Shown here: positions 20,635 through 30,660 of the stretch, in pieces
Position numbering within the stretch: position 1 is the first letter of the stretch
How the letters are laid out: every line of letters starts with the position of its first letter
NCBI GenBank assembly: GCA_903632075.3
Contig: CAHIKZ030005495.1
Location: 885,001-949,000 of the forward strand
Direction of reading: 5' to 3'
From: Acanthosepion pharaonis
Taxonomy: Eukaryota; Mollusca; Cephalopoda; Sepiida; Sepiidae
DNA: 64,000 nt
Notes under the pieces: generated by a model
Seen by the model: the letters and a program-made list of their open reading frames with translations, nothing else
What the model was told of the DNA's origin: nothing
The model's database searches: none
Program-made: the position numbers and the translations under genes

Positions 20635-21332
20635 CCCGTACCCATCAGTGGCTACGTAGTGCAGGGTTGAAAGCGGAAACTGAAGGTTTTATCCTTGCTG
20701 CGCAGGACCAATACTTGCTAACTAGGAATTATCAAGCACATATACTAAAATATTGTGTCAGCCCAAAATGCAGATTCTGTGATAAATATCCAGAAACGAT
20801 TGATCATCTTGTATCAGGTTGTACGGTGTTGGCACCCACTGAATATAAAACCCGACATGACAGAGTGGGCCAATATCTGCACTGGAAAATCTGCAACTTC
20901 TACGGAAGAAAACTGAAAGAAACTGGTATGAACACCACCCAGACCCGGTTACGGAGATGGGACCTGTTACAATTCTATGGGATTACACAATACACTGACA
21001 GAACAATCAAAGCCAACCGGCCAGATATTGTTATTAAAGACCACAAACAAAAAAGGTGCCTCCTTATTGACATGGCAGTCCCTGCTGACTGCAATGTATC
21101 TTTGAAGATATTCAAAAAGTTGTCAAAGTACAAGGACCTTGAAATAGAAATCTCGAAAATGTGGCATATGGGAACATCAACAATCCCTGTTGTAGTTAGA
21201 GCCCTAGGACTGGTTGGAAAAGATTCCAGTAGACTAATTGAAGGGATTCCTGGAAGTCCATGCCTCAAGGAGATACAAAAAATTGTTCTGACAAGTACGG
21301 CCCACACTTTACGAAGGGCTTTATCTATGTAA
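20631..21332 (+). pseudogene. R2-like retrotransposon C-terminus with RLE domain
   Basis: The open frame has no ATG start: codon 20667 is TTG and the frame stays open upstream into (AAT)n, reading THQWLRSAGLKAETEGFIL, so the element is 5' truncated. Counting from 20667: a CCHC zinc knuckle (C35, C38, H47, C52: CRFCDKYPETIDHLVSGC), then the restriction-like endonuclease (RPDIV at 118, D135 in LIDMAVP, K154-YKDL), and IPVVVRALG near 174. The stop TAA at 21330 is followed by a long T run. Order and motifs fit R2/NeSL-type site-specific LINEs. It is uninterrupted for about 234 codons, so the insertion may be recent; the reverse transcriptase is missing. A second piece of the same 3' end is at 49885-49985. 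Confidence 0.8.
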
Positions 21333-21429
21333 TTTTTTTTTTTTTTTTTTGTCAGTGGAAAGTGTCATGACGCCATTTCTAACCTTAGGTCCCTGGGCGG
21401 GACCCGGAAAGAAATGTGTAAACGCCAGA

Positions 21430-21890
21430 AATCAAAGAAAATAAAAATAATAATAATAATGAATACAATAAATAAAATAAAATAAAACAAATAAAATTAA
21501 AACGTTGATTAAAATAAATGAAATAAAACCAAAAAAAAAACAAAAACAAATTCTCTCTGAATCCAACAGAAACATTTCCTGTCGGAAAAGGGACTTCGCG
21601 CCAAAAGACTCTGAATTCGGTATCTTCGGCACTGACCGTTGGAAAGTCAAGACGTCCAGCTACTCTCTTCGGGACATTGCTTGTCACAATACGAAGTGAC
21701 TTCTTCCTATTATCACATGCAACCTTAAAATACTTGTAACCAAAAATACACACAGCAGAACACAAAAATAAATAAATTATATGATTTTAATTTACAATTT
21801 AATATGCTTTTAATGTTACTTCTGTGTATGTTTTTATTACTGTGAAAACGAGACTATTTCTGCTGGTCTGATGTGAGTGCCACAACAGAC
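21430..21890 (-). repeat. Interspersed repeat G, copy 2 (longest frame)
   Basis: Reverse-strand frame of 126 codons (21385-21765) includes YKYFKVACDNRKKSLRIVTS, PKRVAGRLDFPTVSAED and VFWREVPFPTGN. The same words appear with changes at 60160-60310 on the + strand. No known domain recognised. Copies 1 and 2 flank the R2-like fragment in direct orientation, about 1.3 kb apart. Confidence 0.6.
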
Positions 21891-21899
21891 TCGATGGCA

Positions 21900-22319
21900 A
21901 AAATGTATAGGTGTTCAGAGTTCCGATTTTAACTGATTTAAATACAGTTTAAATATAATAATTCAGGTATAAAAATTGATTTTAAAATCGGGCATTATTT
22001 TTCGAACAACCTATTGATTAAAAAACAGTGACATTTTTTTTTTTTTGACGACATCGGCAAACGAGTGTAACAATAACAACTGCAATGGAAGTCATCGAAC
22101 ATGGCAACGCCTGTGACACTGATGACGTCAGCGTTGTTCATAAATAAATAATGAACACTAGTTTGCTTCTCTTAAATCAAATAACACAACTAATCATTTG
22201 GCTTATGATATTGCCACCATTCTTGTCTCTTTTATATTGCTTTTGTTTCGCTTTTTAAATTAAAGACAAGATGCACACTAACAACGCAACGCTTACTGAG
22301 ACTTCAAGATTTGTAAGCG

Positions 22320-22320
<1 letters not shown>
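21900..22320. other. No gene recognised
   Basis: AT-rich with short homopolymers. A CRE-like TGACGTCA is at 22122-22129 in unrelated context. Confidence 0.5.
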
Positions 22321-22322
<2 letters not shown>

Positions 22323-22367
<45 letters not shown>

Positions 22368-22368
22368 C
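22323..22368. repeat. (ATT)n microsatellite
   Basis: About 15 units. Confidence 0.95.
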
Positions 22369-22369
22369 A

Positions 22370-22740
22370 CCCCAAGCAAGGCGATAAACATGCAAGGATT
22401 GCTGAGGGTATAAGAAACTAAAAAAAAACACAACTTTATTGAGGAGGAAAGAAAATAAAAAAAAACAGGATTCAAGTAGACAGAAAATGGCGATTGACGC
22501 TACGTTTACATTCTTGAAGATTGTAGTTGACAACCAAGAACTGAGAAGAGAGTTCCGCAGTCGAGTAGTGCAAGAGAAGAAACTGTTAGCACAGAACATA
22601 ACGGTTACACCTAGAAAGGTCAGCAGTAAAAGGATGATACCTAACTGCCAATCTAGTCATGCCCTTTTAATTCGTGAAGTCGAGGTACCAAAGAAGAAAT
22701 GCTTAATTGCCGGACGACTTTAAGATGCTGAAAAAATGGT
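22370..22740 (-). pseudogene. Antisense L2/CR1-like LINE C-terminus
   Basis: Reverse-strand frame: MTRLAVRYHPFTAD-like text, then MFCANSFFSCTTRLRNSLLS. This corresponds to the LASRSHPFT...FMSRTSRLWNSPPF region of the copy at 5880-6695. The 3' UTR text accccaagcaaggcgataa lies at its left edge, as in other copies. Frameshifts throughout. Confidence 0.7.
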
Positions 22741-22764
22741 CGGGTCATGAATTATCTGACTTTT

Positions 22765-22890
22765 TTTTTCCATGCTCTATCCATTAAAATGGAGTATTGC
22801 TGATATTTCTGGGCTGGAGCTGATCAATCTTTATTTTCTTGCCTTGGTAAATTTCATAATCGTCTGCAGAATAGTATTTTGAAAGACTGT
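22765..22890 (+). pseudogene. L2/CR1-like LINE fragment
   Basis: One frame reads MEYC-YFWAGADQSLFSCLG and KFHNRLQNSILKD, matching MEYCCHIWSGAPSVCLKVLD KIQRRI of the 6-kb copy. It is opposite in orientation to the neighbouring fragment, so the two are separate insertions or an inversion. Confidence 0.6.
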
Positions 22891-23180
22891 CGTCCTCATC
22901 TTTATTGACATAATCATGACAATTCGGCCGTCCTACACCTCGGCTTTCTTCGGGTGATATTTCTTGGAATTTCGAATCGAACCCTTTATTTAGATTAGTA
23001 GATTGTTCTAATTCCACGTGCCTTGCCTCTGAATATACCCAAAGGCAGTTTCAGTTAATTCTCCTTGACTGAACTCAGTTTTTGTTCCTTCTACTGTGAC
23101 CGGGTATTGAACTCACAACTCTTTAGGTCTTTTATCTACATAGCCTAGTGGATAAAATGTTGGTGGATTATTCGCCATAA
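22870..23180. mobile_element. SINE-like repeat with tRNA-like ends, copy 3
   Basis: Diverged copy of 7480-7990: gtcgtcctcatctttattga, ttcggccgtcc, cctcggctttcttcgggtg, ttctaattccacgtgcc. It contains cgggtattgaactcacaact (a reversed B-box) next to a sense A-box-like tagcctagtggataaaatg, again in inverted arrangement. Confidence 0.55.
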
Positions 23181-23303
23181 ATATTGGACAAATCTAAGCT
23201 ACGAAGATAAATAAAAAAACAAGGAGTGTAAGTCAGGCTAATCTAACTTTCAACGCATTTAATATTTAGTTATTTATTTGATCAGGCGTGGGGGGGGGCA
23301 TCC

Positions 23304-23625
23304 TGTTAGACATTTTCATGACGGTCGTCCTCGAGTATAGAATCCAGAGGTTGGCAGTGAATATTTCGGAGACAGTAGGAAAGCGTAGTGCAGGTTCGCA
23401 GTGGATATCACAGCAGAGTGTAGTTCTTCCTTCTGTCGTGTTCGCCTGACATGTTGGCTCTGGTCCTTCTGGTAGGGAAAACAAGATGGCCGCCTTTATA
23501 CACGACGGATACAGTGTTCTGCGGCTTCTGATTGGTTAATCTTCTATTGGTAGACTATAAAGGGAAATAAGTCATTCTGATTCGCTCACTAGTTATATAT
23601 AGTATATACCCAAAAAACCGTAACA
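23304..23625 (-). mobile_element. LTR with polypurine tract, antisense
   Basis: On the reverse strand the unit begins TGTTACGG (at 23625) and ends TCTAACA (at 23304), so TGTTA...TAACA termini. Inside are CCAAT-type boxes (accaatcagaagcc, accaatagaag) and a TATA box (gtataaaggc). Just before its start, reverse strand, is AAAATAAGGGGGGC (23626-23639), a polypurine tract as found upstream of a 3' LTR. So this looks like the 3' LTR of a Gypsy-type element whose internal region lay to the right. No matching target duplication was found on the left. Confidence 0.65.
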
Positions 23626-23639
23626 GCCCCCCTTATTTT

Positions 23640-23940
23640 GGGTATATTATGGAATCTTCCTTCAAAATATTAGTAAAGTTAATAAATACTTTAATTCCAA
23701 AAATTATATTTTTCTTTTTAATTTTTTTCTCTTTTTTTTTAAAGTTAATATTAATATGTAACAAATACTTTAGTATTCCAAATTTTTATTTTTATATTTC
23801 TTTTTTTATTTTTCTTGAAAATTAATATCTACAAAAATTAGTCATATCACTTTGTTCACAGTTAAGTACTTCGGGTTAGTAAAACATGAATAACAATATT
23901 ATAAGTTTAGATTGCGATCACAACAAAAAGTGGAAAGAAT
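23640..23940. other. AT-rich, possible LTR-element internal remnant
   Basis: Lies on the internal side of the antisense LTR. No gag or pol peptide is visible. Confidence 0.35.
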
Positions 23941-23944
23941 TGGT

Positions 23945-24345
23945 ACTTTACCCATAGCTGGGACCCATTAAAACAGTTACTATCACTCCGGGTCAGAGTG
24001 ATCCAGAGAGTCATTAGAAAGTGAAAAATTGTTATTTTATCCATAGCTGGGACCCATTAAAACTGTTACTATCACTCCGGGTCAGAGTGATCCAGAGAGT
24101 CATTAGAAAGTGGATTGGGCTAAAAGTAGGACCATTTAAATTTATACCCCGAAACTAAGGACTTACATTCATGCAAAAAAACTGAACTGACGTTTCTTAG
24201 GACAGTAACTAATGGATGCAGTTTTACGTCCTACCCAGGACCTTATAGGGACATAATGGATGCAGTTTTACGTCTTGCCGAGGACCAATAAGGACTTTAA
24301 TGGATGCAGTTTTACGTCTTTCCCAGGACCAATAAGAACCCAAGA
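23945..24345 (+). repeat. F6 repeat pieces in tandem
   Basis: Two units of about 80 bp (23950-24028 and 24038-24112) share cccatagctgggacccatta, gtcagagtgatccagagagt. Then three units of about 50 bp share aatggatgcagttttacgtc. Both modules match parts of F6 (25365-25560, 57640-57790). Confidence 0.7.
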
Positions 24346-24394
24346 AGTCAGCACTAAATATTGCAGAAACAAAAAGCCCGTAGTTTCAATTTCG

Positions 24395-24900
24395 TAATCG
24401 CCATCCTGTATAATTTCTTTTTTTTTTTTTTTACAGTAAGGTTCACCCTTTTCAATGCCCAGGAGCCCATCGAAGTAGAGGAAGCAATTTGGGCAGATAG
24501 GAGTGGAAGATAACTGTTAACCCTAGCCATGAACATATTAAGATTGTAGTGATCGGGGAAACATCCTCTTAGGAGTCGGTTCCACAGAGCAATGGTTCGT
24601 GGGAAGAAGATATTCAAGTACAACTTGTTTCTGACCGATGGAATACGGAAGGAATGTGAGTGGCTTGCTACTATGTAAGTTTCTTGGCGCGTTCTTGCAC
24701 TGAAGATTTGAATTGGCGGGACCAGGGAATGTAGTTCGTCCGAGCAGTTTCCGTGGAACTAGCGATAGAGCAGTGAGAGGATTGCCATATTCTGCCTGTA
24801 GAGGGTAGGGAATAATTCATCACCCACAAGGACTCGAATGAACTGTGTTGTCGAGAATGAGATGATGATGTTAGTTGTGTGGCTCATATTGCGGGGAATG
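24395..24900 (-). pseudogene. Antisense L2/CR1/jockey-like LINE 3' end
   Basis: Reverse-strand frame (24354-24623): MYLNIFFPRTIALWNRLLRG, CFPDHYNLNMFMARVNSYLP, LLSAQIASSTS, then GSWALKRVNLTV and poly(A) (T run at 24418-24433). This is a 5'-truncated retroposed copy with a proper tail. Upstream coding text is decayed. Confidence 0.75.
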
Positions 24901-25214
24901 AGTTCAACCGGGTTGTCTTTTTTGCGTACCATCGCTTTCTTTAAAAAAGAGATCCAGCTATATATTTTTTCTGACAGATAGTATACTTGAAGAAGGCGGT
25001 AGAATGGTTCGGCTTAACTGATTCCAAATTACGTACTATTGGGTTGAGATTATAGATTCGAAGAAATCAATGAAAACTTAAAATAGTCAGTGTGGATGCT
25101 TTCCTTGATTATTATTTTTCTGGCATTGAATGAGTCAAATACAAGGCTAAATGAATCATAGATAATGTAGCACCAAATTCTTAAAAGGAGAGGCATGACT
25201 ACATGAGCACCTTT

Positions 25215-25620
25215 TATTAGGTTTGGTTTGGTTTTCATTTGTTTTACTGCATATCAACCTCACTGGATTTTTATTGCTGCTAATAATTTTTCCTTCAAAA
25301 ATGTATTGCTTGTATTAAAACCTATTTTTACACTTTCATAGTGTTTTGACTCCAGTTTGGGGGTTAACTATTTGCCCATAGCTGGTACCTTAACAGGTGC
25401 TACCACCCCGGGTCAGGGTGGACCTGGGAACACCAGCAATCAAGAGGTAGTTCCACGCTTCTCAAAACCTCCGTTGGATATAGTTTATCGTCTTACCCAG
25501 GACACGGATGTAGTTTATCGTCTTACCCTGGACGCGGATGTAGTTTATCGTCATACCCAGGATGCTCTTTTATCAGGGCTTGAATACCGCTATCTGATGT
25601 TATCAAATAAATAAGGACTC
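25215..25620 (+). repeat. F6 interspersed repeat, longest copy
   Basis: Order: ggtttggtttggtt, catatcaacctca, ccttcaaaaatgtattgct, cctatttttacactttcata, cccatagctggtacc, ggtgctaccaccccgggtc, gaggtagttccacgct, then three tandem 30-bp units of ggatgtagtttatcgtctta. The copy at 57340-57800 has the same order. Identity unknown. Confidence 0.75.
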
Positions 25621-25739
25621 GGTAATGCGCAAGTCTGTCTTCTTACCAACATTTATATTAAACAGCTTATTGTGGGGAAAACAGATGTGATAGGATGTTT
25701 GTGTATTTGTTTTGTTTGTCTTTCATATTTGTTTTGTTT

Positions 25740-28700
25740 ACCAGGACGCAGATTTAGTTTATTTTAGCATCTTCCTTTTTCTTTCATTTTTTTTTCTCGG
25801 ATGTAGTACTCTTAGCATCTTCTTTTACCCTGAACGCGGATTTTGTAGTTTATCTTCCTTTTCTTTCATTCGAAAAAAGGACGCGGATTTTTTTTTTCGT
25901 CCTTTAGGATCTTCCTTTTCTTTTATCATTTTCCTTTTAGCATCTTTTTTTTGGGGATGTCACCTCCACACTCTTTTTCCTTTTTTCTCTCTAAAAGCGC
26001 AAGATTTTCTTCATTTTTTCTCTCTCGAAAAACATTTTATTTTAGCATCTTTCCTTTCATTTTTTTTCTCAAAATCAGATTTTTTCTCACTCTTAGCAAT
26101 TTTTTTTCTTAGGAAAAGTGTGATTTTCCTCAATCATCTCAATGTGAAGGGAGATTTTCCTGTTTTTTTCATTTTTTTTGTCTTTCATATCTCGAAAAAA
26201 GCACAGATTTTCCTTTAGCATTTTCCTTTTTTTCATTTTTTGCATTTTCTTCCTTTTTTGTTTTTGTTTTTTTTCGAAAAAGCACAGATTTTTCTCACAC
26301 TCTTAGCATCTTCCTTTTTCTTTCAATTTTTTTTTTCTCGAAAAAGCACAGATTTTCCTCACACTCTTAGCATCTTCCTTTTCTTTCATTTTCCTCACAC
26401 TTAGCATCTTCCTTTTCTTTCATTTTTTTCTCTCGAAAAAGCACAGATTTTCCTCACACTCTTAGCATCTTCCTTTTCTTTCATTTTTTTCTCTCGAAAA
26501 AAAATTTTCCTCACACAGATTTTCCTCCTCTTAGCATCTTCCTTTTTTTTCATTTTTTTTCTCGAAAAAGCACAGATTTTCCTCACACTCTTAGCATTTT
26601 CCTTTTCTTTCATTTTTTTTCTCTTTTTTTTCACACTCTTAGCATCTTCCTTTTTCTTTCATTTTTTTTTTCGAAAAAACAGATTTTCCTCACACTCTTA
26701 GCATCTTCCTTTTCTTTCTTCCTTATTTTTTTTTTTCTCGAAAAAGCACAGATTTTCCTCACACTCTTAGCATCTTCCTTTTCTTTCATTTTTTTCTCTC
26801 TCGAAAAAGCACAGATTTTCCTCACACTCTTAGCATCTTCCTTTTCTTTCATTTTTTTCTCACAGATTTTCCTCACACTCTTAGCATCTTCCTTTTCTTT
26901 CATTTTTTTCTCTCAACCGCCAGATTTTCCTCTCCTTCTTCCTTTTCTTTCCTTTTCTTTCATTTTTTTTTCATTTTCCTTTTTGATTTTTCTCACACCT
27001 TACACTTTTAGCATCTTCCTTTTCTTTCATTTTTTTCTCGAAAAAAGCACAGATTTTCCTCACACTTTAGCATCTTCCCTTTTCTTTCATTTTTCTCTCT
27101 CCCCCTTCTTTTTTTTCTCTCACACTCTTAGCATCTTCCTTTTTTTCTTTTTTCATCTTCTTTTCTTTCATTTTTTTTTTCTCGAAAAAGCACAGATTTT
27201 CCTCACCTCTTAGCATCTTCCTTTTCTTTCATTTTTTTCTTCTCTCGAAAAAGCACAGATTTTCCTCCTTTCTTAGCATCTTCCTTTTCTTTCATTTTTT
27301 TCGAAAAAGCACAGATTTTTCTCTCTTAGCACTTTCATTTTTTTTTTTTCCTCCTCTTAGCATCTTCCTCTCTCGAAAAGCACAGATTTTCTTCCTTTTC
27401 TTTTTTTTTTTTTTCTCTCGAAAAAAGCCCAGATTTTCTTCTTAGCATCTTCCTTTTCTTTCATTTTTTTTCTCTCGAAAAAGCACAGATTTTTCCTTCA
27501 CATCTCTTAGCATCTTCCTTTTCCTTTTTTTTTCTCTCTCGAAAAAGCACATCTTCCTTTTTTCATTTTTTTTCAACAGATTTTCCTCTTAGCATCTTCC
27601 TTTTTTTCATTTTTTTTCTCGAAAAAGCACAGATTTTCCTCACCTAGCATCTTCCTTTTCTTTCATTTTTTTTCTCTCGAAAAAAGATTTTCCTCACCTC
27701 TTAGCATCTTCCTTTTCTTTCATTTTTCCTCGAAAAAGCACAGATTTTCCTCCTCTTAGCATCTTCTTTTCTTTCCTTTTCTTTTTTTTTTCTCAAAAAG
27801 CATCTTCCTTTTCCTCCTCTTACATCTTCCTTTTCTTTCATTTTTTTTTCTCTCGAAAAAGCACAGATTTTTCTCTTAGCATCTTCCTTTTCTTTCATTT
27901 TTTTCTCTCTCGAAAAAGCACAGATTTTCCTCACACTCTTAGCATCTTCCTTTTCTTTCATTTTTTTTTCTCGAAAAAGCACAGATTTTCCTCACACTCT
28001 TAGCATCTTCCTTTTCTTTCATTTTTTTTCTCGAAAAAGCACAGATTTTTCTCATCTTTCCTTCCTTTTCTTTCATTTTTTCTCGAAAAAAGCACAGATT
28101 TTCCTCACACTCTAGCATCTTCCTTTTCTTTCATTTTTTTTCTCGAAAAAGCACAGATTTTCCTCACACTCTTAGCATTTTCCTCGAAAAAGCACAGATT
28201 TTCCTTTTCATCTTCCTTTTCTTTCATTTTTTTTTTTCTCTCCTTTTCTCCAGATTTTCCTCACACTCTAGCATCTTCCTTTTCTTTTTCATTTTTTTCT
28301 CGAAAAAGCACAGATTTTCCTCTCTTAGCATCTTCTTTTCTTTCATTTTTTTTCGAAAAAAAGCACAGATTTAATGGAGAATCTTCCTTTTCTTTCATTT
28401 TTTTTTCTAATGGATTTTTCCTCACACTTTAGCATCTTCCTTTTCTTTCATTTTTTTTTTCTCGAAAAGAGGGATTTCCTCACACTCTTAGCATCTTCCT
28501 TTTCTTTCATTTTTTTTTTCTCGAAAAAGCACAGATTTTCCTCACACTCTTAGCATCTTCCTTTTCTTTCATTTTTTTTTTCTCGAAAAAGCACAGAAAC
28601 ACTCTTAGCATCTTCCTTTTCTTTTTTCTCTTAGCATCTTCCTTTTCTTTCATTTTTTTCTGAAAAAACAGATTTTTCCTCTAGCATCTTCCTTTTCTTT

Positions 28701-29780
28701 CATTTTTTTTTTCTCGAAAAGAACAGATTTTCCTCTTTAGCATCTTCCCTTTTCTTTTTTTTTTTTCTGAAAAAGCACAGATTTTCCTCACACTCTTAGC
28801 ATCTTCCTTTTCTTTCATTTTTTTCTTTTCTCACACTTTTAGCATCTTCCTTTTCTTTCATTTTTTTTTCTCAGCTTACAGATTTTTTTAGCATCTTCCT
28901 TTTCTTGCATTTTTTTCTCGAAAAAAGCACAGATTTTCTTTCTTTTTTTCTCGAAAAATCTCAGATTTTCCTCACACTCTTCATCTTTTTTCTTTCATTT
29001 TTTTTTTTCTCACAGATTTTCCTCACCTTAGCATCTTCCTTTTCTTTATCTATCTTCTTATCTTTTCTTTTTTTTTTTTCTCGAAAAAGATTTTCCTCTC
29101 TTAGATTTTCATTTTTTTCTCCGAAAAGCACAGATTTTAGCATCTAGCATCTTCCTTTTCTTTCATTTTTTTTTCTCGAAAAAGCACAGATTTTCCTCAC
29201 ACTCTTAGCATCTTCCTTTTCTTTCATCTATTTTCTTTCATTTTTTTTTCTCGAAAGAAACAAAAAAAATCTTCCTTTTCTTTCATTTTTTTTTTCTCTC
29301 TTAGCATCTTAGCATCTTTTTCTTTTCATTTTTTTTTTTTCTCGAAAAAAGCACAGATTTTCCTCACACTCTTAGCATCTTCCTTTTTTTCATTTTTTTT
29401 TCGAAAAAAGCACAGATTTCCTCACTCTTAGCATCTTTTTCTTTTTTTTTTTCTCGAAAAAGCAGACAGATCTTCCTTTTTTTTCTCACAGATTTTCCTC
29501 ACCTCTTAGCATCTTCTTTTCTTTCATTTTTTCTCGAAAAAAGCAATTTTTTTTTCTGAAAAACTTCTCTTAGCATCTTCCTTTTCTTTCATTTTTTTTT
29601 CTCGAATCATGATTTTCCCTTAGCAAACTTTTTTTCATTTTTTTTTTCTGAAAAAGCTCAGATTTTCCTCACCTCTTAGCATCTTCCTTTTCTTTTATTT
29701 TTTTTTTTTCCTTCACAAGATTTTCCTCACACCTTCATCTTCCTTTTCTTTTTTTCGTTTTTTTTTTCTCGAAAAATTTT
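25740..29780. repeat. 4-kb pyrimidine-rich satellite, about 60-bp unit
   Basis: Well over 50 imperfect units built from three words: ctcgaaaaagcacagatttt, cctcacactcttagcatctt and ccttttctttcattttttt. Spacing varies mostly through T-run length and deletions of one word. On the reverse strand, 60-bp units give a repeated 20-residue peptide (KEKEDAKSVRKICAFSREK type) which is not evidence of a protein. The left edge grades into the F6 ggatgtagtttatcgtc/ccaggacgcggat units. Heterogeneity dominated by indels may partly be long-read error. Confidence 0.85.
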
Positions 29781-30360
29781 ATCATTCTCTCCTTCTTTCT
29801 CTTTTATTTTTTCTCCTTTTTCTCTTTGATATCTCTCTTTCTTCCTTCATCATTTTTCTTTTCCTTCCTTCCTCCAACCTCTCTATCCTTTTTTTCTTTT
29901 TTCTCTTATTTTTTCACTTTTCCAATTTCCTTCTTTTTTTTTTTTTCCTTCGTTTTCATTCTATTCTCTTCCTTTCTTGTTTTTTCCTTCAGATTTCCTT
30001 CCTTCCTTCCTTCATTTTTTACTTCCTTATCATTCTTCTCCTTCCTTCCTTTTTCATTCGACTCCTTTCACAGATTTTCTTTGCTTAGCATCTTCTTTTC
30101 TTATCTCTCCCTCCAATTTTTCTCACCTCTACTCCTTATTCTCTTTCTTTTTTTTTTTCTCCTGTTTTTCCAACCTTTTTCCTCCTCCTTCCCTTTTTCT
30201 CCAATTTTCTCTTCATCTTTTTTTCCTCATTTTCCTTATTCTTTCTCTTTTTTCTTCTTCTTCTTCTTCTTCTTCTTCTTCTTCTTCTTTTCTTCAATTT
30301 CTTCCTTTTCTTCTTCTTCTTCTTCTTCTTCTTCTTCTTTTCTTTCTTCATCCTCTGGAT
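29781..30360. repeat. Polypyrimidine tract with (TTC)n
   Basis: Almost entirely C and T on the + strand, with (TTC)n at about 30252-30291 and 30307-30341. It has potential for triplex DNA. ORFs of S, F and P are translated repeat. Confidence 0.9.
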
Positions 30361-30399
30361 CATTTCGATAATACAGGGTCTTCAGAATGTCCACCCTTT

Positions 30400-30660
30400 T
30401 ATGCAAGCCTCATTTTTGTGTGTGTGTGAGTGTACGTGTGTGTGTGTGTGTGTGTCTTTGTGTCTGTGTGTTTTTTTTTATCTATTTGTATTTGTCATTT
30501 CCCTCTATCTATCTGTCTGCGTGCGACTCATGATCTAATGATAATGAATACAAGTTTTCATCTATCTATCTATCTCATCTTACTATTTTTTCATTTCCTT
30601 CATCTTTATTTGTCTGCCCATCTAAATTCTTCTTCTTTTCGAATACCACCAACCTTCTTT
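30400..30660. repeat. (GT)n and (CTAT)n bearing spacer
   Basis: GT-rich 30417-30470 and short tatctatcta runs. Nothing else recognised. Confidence 0.6.

Noticed and set aside
20667..21332. Start codon at 20667 for the R2-like frame
   Set aside because: The codon is TTG and the homologous frame continues upstream; this is a truncated fragment, not a gene start.
24190..25560. CRISPR-like array of spaced repeats
   Set aside because: Units are contiguous or variable without unique spacers, in a eukaryotic repeat-rich context.
26401..27982. Repeated KEKEDAKSVRKICAFSREK peptides
   Set aside because: They arise when the satellite unit is a multiple of three; frames break wherever unit length changes, and the frame is shared with no other locus.
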